Positions 60,434 to 64,000 of a stretch of 64,000 nt of DNA are shown here, piece by piece. A model generated the notes under the pieces. The model was not told the origin of the DNA. It made no database searches and worked only from the letters and a program-made list of their open reading frames with translations. The stretch spans positions 48,400,007-48,464,006 of the forward strand of contig CM031600.1 in the NCBI GenBank assembly GCA_018398815.1. The letters run 5' to 3'. Numbering within the stretch: the stretch's first letter is position 1; every line of letters begins with the position of its first letter. This DNA is from Conus ventricosus. Lineage: Eukaryota > Mollusca > Gastropoda > Neogastropoda > Conidae. The translations under genes were made by a program, and so were the position numbers.

Positions 60434-60539
60434 ACAAAACTGACATGGTCTTGAGTGTGCATGGTGTGTGTGCGCGCGTATGTGTGTGCGCGCGCGGGGT
60501 GTTTGTGCGCGCCTGTGTGTGTTTAAATATTAGGGGAAA

Positions 60540-61077
60540 AATACTACATAAGAACAATCCTTGAAAAAAGCAACATTAACAAATCAAACTGCAATAGTCA
60601 AAACAAAACAGTCTAAAATACGCAGAAATTTTAAAAAAAAAAAAAAAAACCGAGCCAAACTGGACTTATCATTTTTCTAAACAAAGTTCAAAAGAAATAC
60701 GGGTTTTCTTGGAATATGCATTTAGATTAATCTTTTCTGTTTTTTGATAGAGCTGACTCAAAATAAGGACAAAGGTACAAAATATGTGTTGTTGTACAAC
60801 TATCAACAGCCCGCATACCCCAGGGATGTTTTTATGAATTTGGTTTAGAAAGCGTTTAACCTAAGTCTGTAAAACATTTAAACATTTTTTTTTTGCGGGT
60901 TCGGGTGTTTTTTTGACATTTTTTTTTAAAAAATAAAATGTATAATTCATTAATGAATTGTTTTTTTTTGTTGTTTTATTTTTTTAATGAGATCGAGCGT
61001 TTAAACAACACTTTATTGAAGAATTAGGCTTATGTACTGTAGTCTTTATATATCTTTTCAAAATTTTTAAAAGAACC
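60540..61077. other. AT-rich unassigned spacer
   Basis: Poly-A and poly-T patches only. Confidence 0.45.
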
Positions 61078-61915
61078 AGCCACGTGGCGAAGTGGTTAGC
61101 GTCCCCGGACTCCCGGCGGGAGTTTGTGGGTTCGAATCCCTCAGATCCATGTGGGTTTTTACTGCCCCGACCCGGGTCCTACCCAAGTTGAGTTTGCTGC
61201 GGACTCAGTTTCATCCACATAAGGAGCGTTTCTGAAGTGTTGCTCAAATTTCATGACAAACACTGCAGGTGCCTGTATCTCTCGGGCCTGGTTGACACAG
61301 GGATATATATTATGAAAGGACACGTAGAGTACAGCCCTGTCATGTTGTCTCAGACCGAAATGCAAATCCCTAGCATCATCTTAATCATCCTCATTCTCAT
61401 TGATCAGCATGGAAAAAAAAATGTCTCAAATTATGTGGCCCTTCATGCCCTGCTCTCATGGTGACCTCAATTTCGATGTCCTCTCCACGTCTGGGGGCCT
61501 TGGTTTGGTTCTGTCGGGGTCACCGGGATCGGCGAGTCCATGGGGGCTGTCGTGGGACGGACGTGGGGGTGCCCTCCGAGGGAGAGCTCACTCACGCCCG
61601 GCTACGCGACTAAGCAATTATTATCGTCAGTAGGGGGCTTAGTAGGTGATGTCCTGCGTAGTTAGATCAAACAGGCGCCACTGAACACCACCGAAGTTTA
61701 CTCGACAGCAGTGCAGTGTCTCCTCCGGTGGGTTGCCTCTTAAACAACTTGACATTGACTGCTCCCTGTGGATTGCTGGTGCCGGGGCTGCGGCGGGGCC
61801 GACCGGGCTGTGGCTGTGGCTGTGGCCGGGGTGTCGAATGAACGGCGTGGGTGCACTGCCCCTGAGGTGGGGCAGAGGTTGGGACAGCAACAAAAACAAG
61901 AAGAAAGAAAAAAAC
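61078..61915 (+). mobile_element. Long tRNA-headed SINE, copy F
   Basis: The best preserved head: ACGTGGCGAAGTGGTTAGCG (A box) and GTGGGTTCGAATCC (B box) within 61083-61139. The complete body ends in GGGACAGC and an impure A-rich tail. The Pol III box spacing is intact. Confidence 0.92.
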
Positions 61916-61919
61916 AAAG

Positions 61920-64000
61920 AAGCTTTTTGTAAAAAGAGATATCCTTCTTGTAGACTCAAAACAATGGGAATATCCTTGGATTTAAAAGATTGTTTTGCAC
62001 CTGCCCAGCAGTACGATCGCCCATTCATTTCCAGATATGAACAATGAGAGGGATCCAAAAAAATCAACTGCGATACCCCTTGATATAAGAACATGGATGA
62101 TTTCAGCCCGGTTTTTTTTTATTTGTTGATTCTAAAGCTTGGGGAACTGATTTTGAGTCTACACAAAAGAGTGCACCACAGAAATTGAATGGTGCATCAA
62201 TGACATCTGAATAGCCATTAAAATTGCTATTAATTTCAGTGTGAATATGGAGAAGTCCTCACCAAGATTTAAAAAGATTTCTCAATTTTTAAAGTGGGGA
62301 TGACAAAACCACAGCCTGCCTGATTGTCTAATAAAGAACCATGAGTGAAGATTTTTAGATGATGGGGTAAAAATCATTCATATGGGATCTAGCTTCATAG
62401 CAAGACATTGGTGTTATTAAAGTTGAACAATTGTGGGATAGTTATAATCAAACTTGCCTTAAAAAGCTCTCAGTTTGGATGGGGCTTATTGGAAAACGCA
62501 CAGCTTATTTCTTTTGATTAGTGTTTAATTTTGTCAATAGTTTAGAAAAAAATGTAAGAATGTTTTATTAGATCGGATACGTTTAGCACGATTAGGAAAT
62601 GAATATCGGACCTAATTTCAATTCCATTTGGTTTTTAAATTTTTAATGGTAGAGCATCTTAAAATGTATTCAGCACAGGCTAATTTTCGCTGATCATCAA
62701 GAGGCCAAACACCTGCTTCATGGTAAGATCCTATGAAGGAACCATGAAAAGGAACGCCAAGGGCTATTCTATATGCTTACAACTGCAGTTTTTTCAATAG
62801 ATATTTTGGAGCACTAAAGAATACCTCTTGTGGATACGACAATTTTGATCTGACTAAAGCGAGAACAAATGAATTAATGTATTTGTGTCTTGACCCAGCT
62901 TTGTTTGCTTCTTGACTTTTAGAAGGGTTTAATGACTTTCTTGCTTGATTTACAGCATGTTCTAAATGGGTTCCAAGAGGCTTAGACGTATATAAACACC
63001 AAGAATTTTAATGAGTAAAACGTATTTTTAAGTGAGATGATGTTTACTTCAAATTCTGGGGGCATTGTGAACAGATCCACTTGCATCAATAGCATCATGT
63101 GAGATTTTTGAGGTGATAAGCTTAAACCCTTTTCAGACATAAACTTGGCAATATTTTCTAGATCATATTATCTAGTGCCTTTTATAACATTTATAAAAAC
63201 CTTTTTGCTGTTTTCTTTTTATAGTAACTTCATCCACGAACAGATGTCATCGGCATACTGAAAAAGTTTCTTTTTTTGGAAAAAGATATTGGTAAATCGT
63301 GTTAGTGTATTAAACAGAATAGGAGCAATTACAGAGATTGAGGGAACCCATATCAAGGAATCTTTTAGAGGAATGAAATGTGACCAATTCTTGTTTGGAT
63401 ACTTCTGTTGGCCAAGATTTTGAACATAGTCATAGATATGACCACAAAAGCCCAACCGTTTTTAACTTGTATAGAATCGTTCACGGGCCCAAAACCTGAT
63501 CGTATGCCTTATTTATATCAAAGAATGTGGCAAGAACATTTTGTCTTTGAGCAAATTCATGTTTGATTTGAATTGTTAATTCACTAAATGATCAATGCTT
63601 GATCTGCCTTTTCCTAAGCCTCCTTGGTTTACAGGATAATCCCCACGTTTTTCGCAATAAGACAATCGATTTAAAACAATTTGCTCCATTAATTTGCATA
63701 CGTGAGATGTCAGAGAGATAGGTCTATAACTATTTACATCGTGTACTGGTTTGCCGTGCTTTAAAAATAGGGACTATAATTGAATCTCTCCATACGGATG
63801 GGATGTTACCTTCAATCCAGCATTTACTAATAATTCCGTGTGAAAATAAAAAGTTTTCTGGAAGATGTTTTATCAACTCATTGGAAATGGCATCCAGACC
63901 AACAGAAGTTTTCTTGGTCTTAGGTAATGAACAGATCGCAGACAGTAATTCTTGAAAAGTAATTTCAGCATTCAAGTCGTGATCATTATTTTTCTCAGGG
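61920..64000 (-). mobile_element. I/Jockey-like LINE relic with RNase H, runs off the window
   Basis: Minus strand from the right edge: EITFQELLSAICSLPKTKKT near 63965, then SVGLDAISNELIKHLPENFL, then WRDSIIVPIFK near 63790 and a RPISLTSHVCK-like block near 63715. Further down come a GLGKGRSSIDHLV-like block near 63610, APILFNTLTRF near 63320, YADDICSW near 63240, and far downstream an RNase H-like VDSKSVPQALES near 62140. The order reverse transcriptase then RNase H fits the I group. Many frame breaks show that it is dead. The 5' part lies beyond 64000. Confidence 0.83.

Noticed and set aside
61078..61150. Possible functional tRNA gene
   Set aside because: A and B boxes are present, but the acceptor stem is poor and the unit continues into the repeated SINE body.

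Overview
The window is eukaryotic genomic DNA that is mostly repeats. It has no operons, no ribosome-binding-site pattern and no long continuous genes. It has many dinucleotide and homopolymer microsatellites, tRNA-headed SINEs, several clades of LINE and Gypsy-type LTR retrotransposon relics. This mix fits a marine invertebrate, and my best guess is a gastropod mollusc; that is inference from repeat style, not from a diagnostic gene. Many otherwise convincing reading frames break at homopolymers or short repeats, so some frameshifts may be consensus errors of a long-read assembly.

Layout. 0-9 kb: a SINE copy, a 33-bp minisatellite, a hairpin MITE-like unit, and a ~2-kb repeat (family B) split by a 505-bp tandem array, followed by an LTR-leader-like piece and a 51-bp repeat whose G tract has grown to 31. 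9-16 kb: unassigned DNA and a second family B copy. 16.7-20 kb: SINE plus an L1/Tx1-like LINE relic on the minus strand. 20-23.6 kb: unassigned, with one candidate exon. 23.7-30.1 kb: two different degraded Gypsy elements separated by a SINE. 30.6-31.5 kb: SINE. 33.5-41.1 kb: the only probable host gene, on the minus strand, with two well-supported exons and one tentative upstream exon; a CR1/L2-like LINE lies in the intron between the tentative exon and the others. 41.9-46.7 kb: an R2/NeSL-like LINE with a zinc finger, reverse transcriptase and restriction-like endonuclease, head to tail with a truncated sister copy that is itself inserted in an L2-like relic. 47.8-51.7 kb: SINE and family B. 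53.7-57.7 kb: a rearranged mosaic of family B pieces and a 521-bp tandem duplication. 59-60.1 kb: two minisatellites. 61-64 kb: SINE and an I/Jockey-like LINE with RNase H running off the window edge.

The strongest novel signals are: (1) an unusually long (~840 bp) tRNA-headed SINE family with six near-full copies, one with a perfect 13-bp target-site duplication; (2) an R2/NeSL-like LINE whose mobilised 3' end carries a tRNA-like module; (3) a host gene whose last codons and 3' flank form a ~52-bp tandem repeat containing AGGTCA-type half-sites. The parts do not form a pathway: apart from the single host gene, the window is a record of nested transposon insertions.
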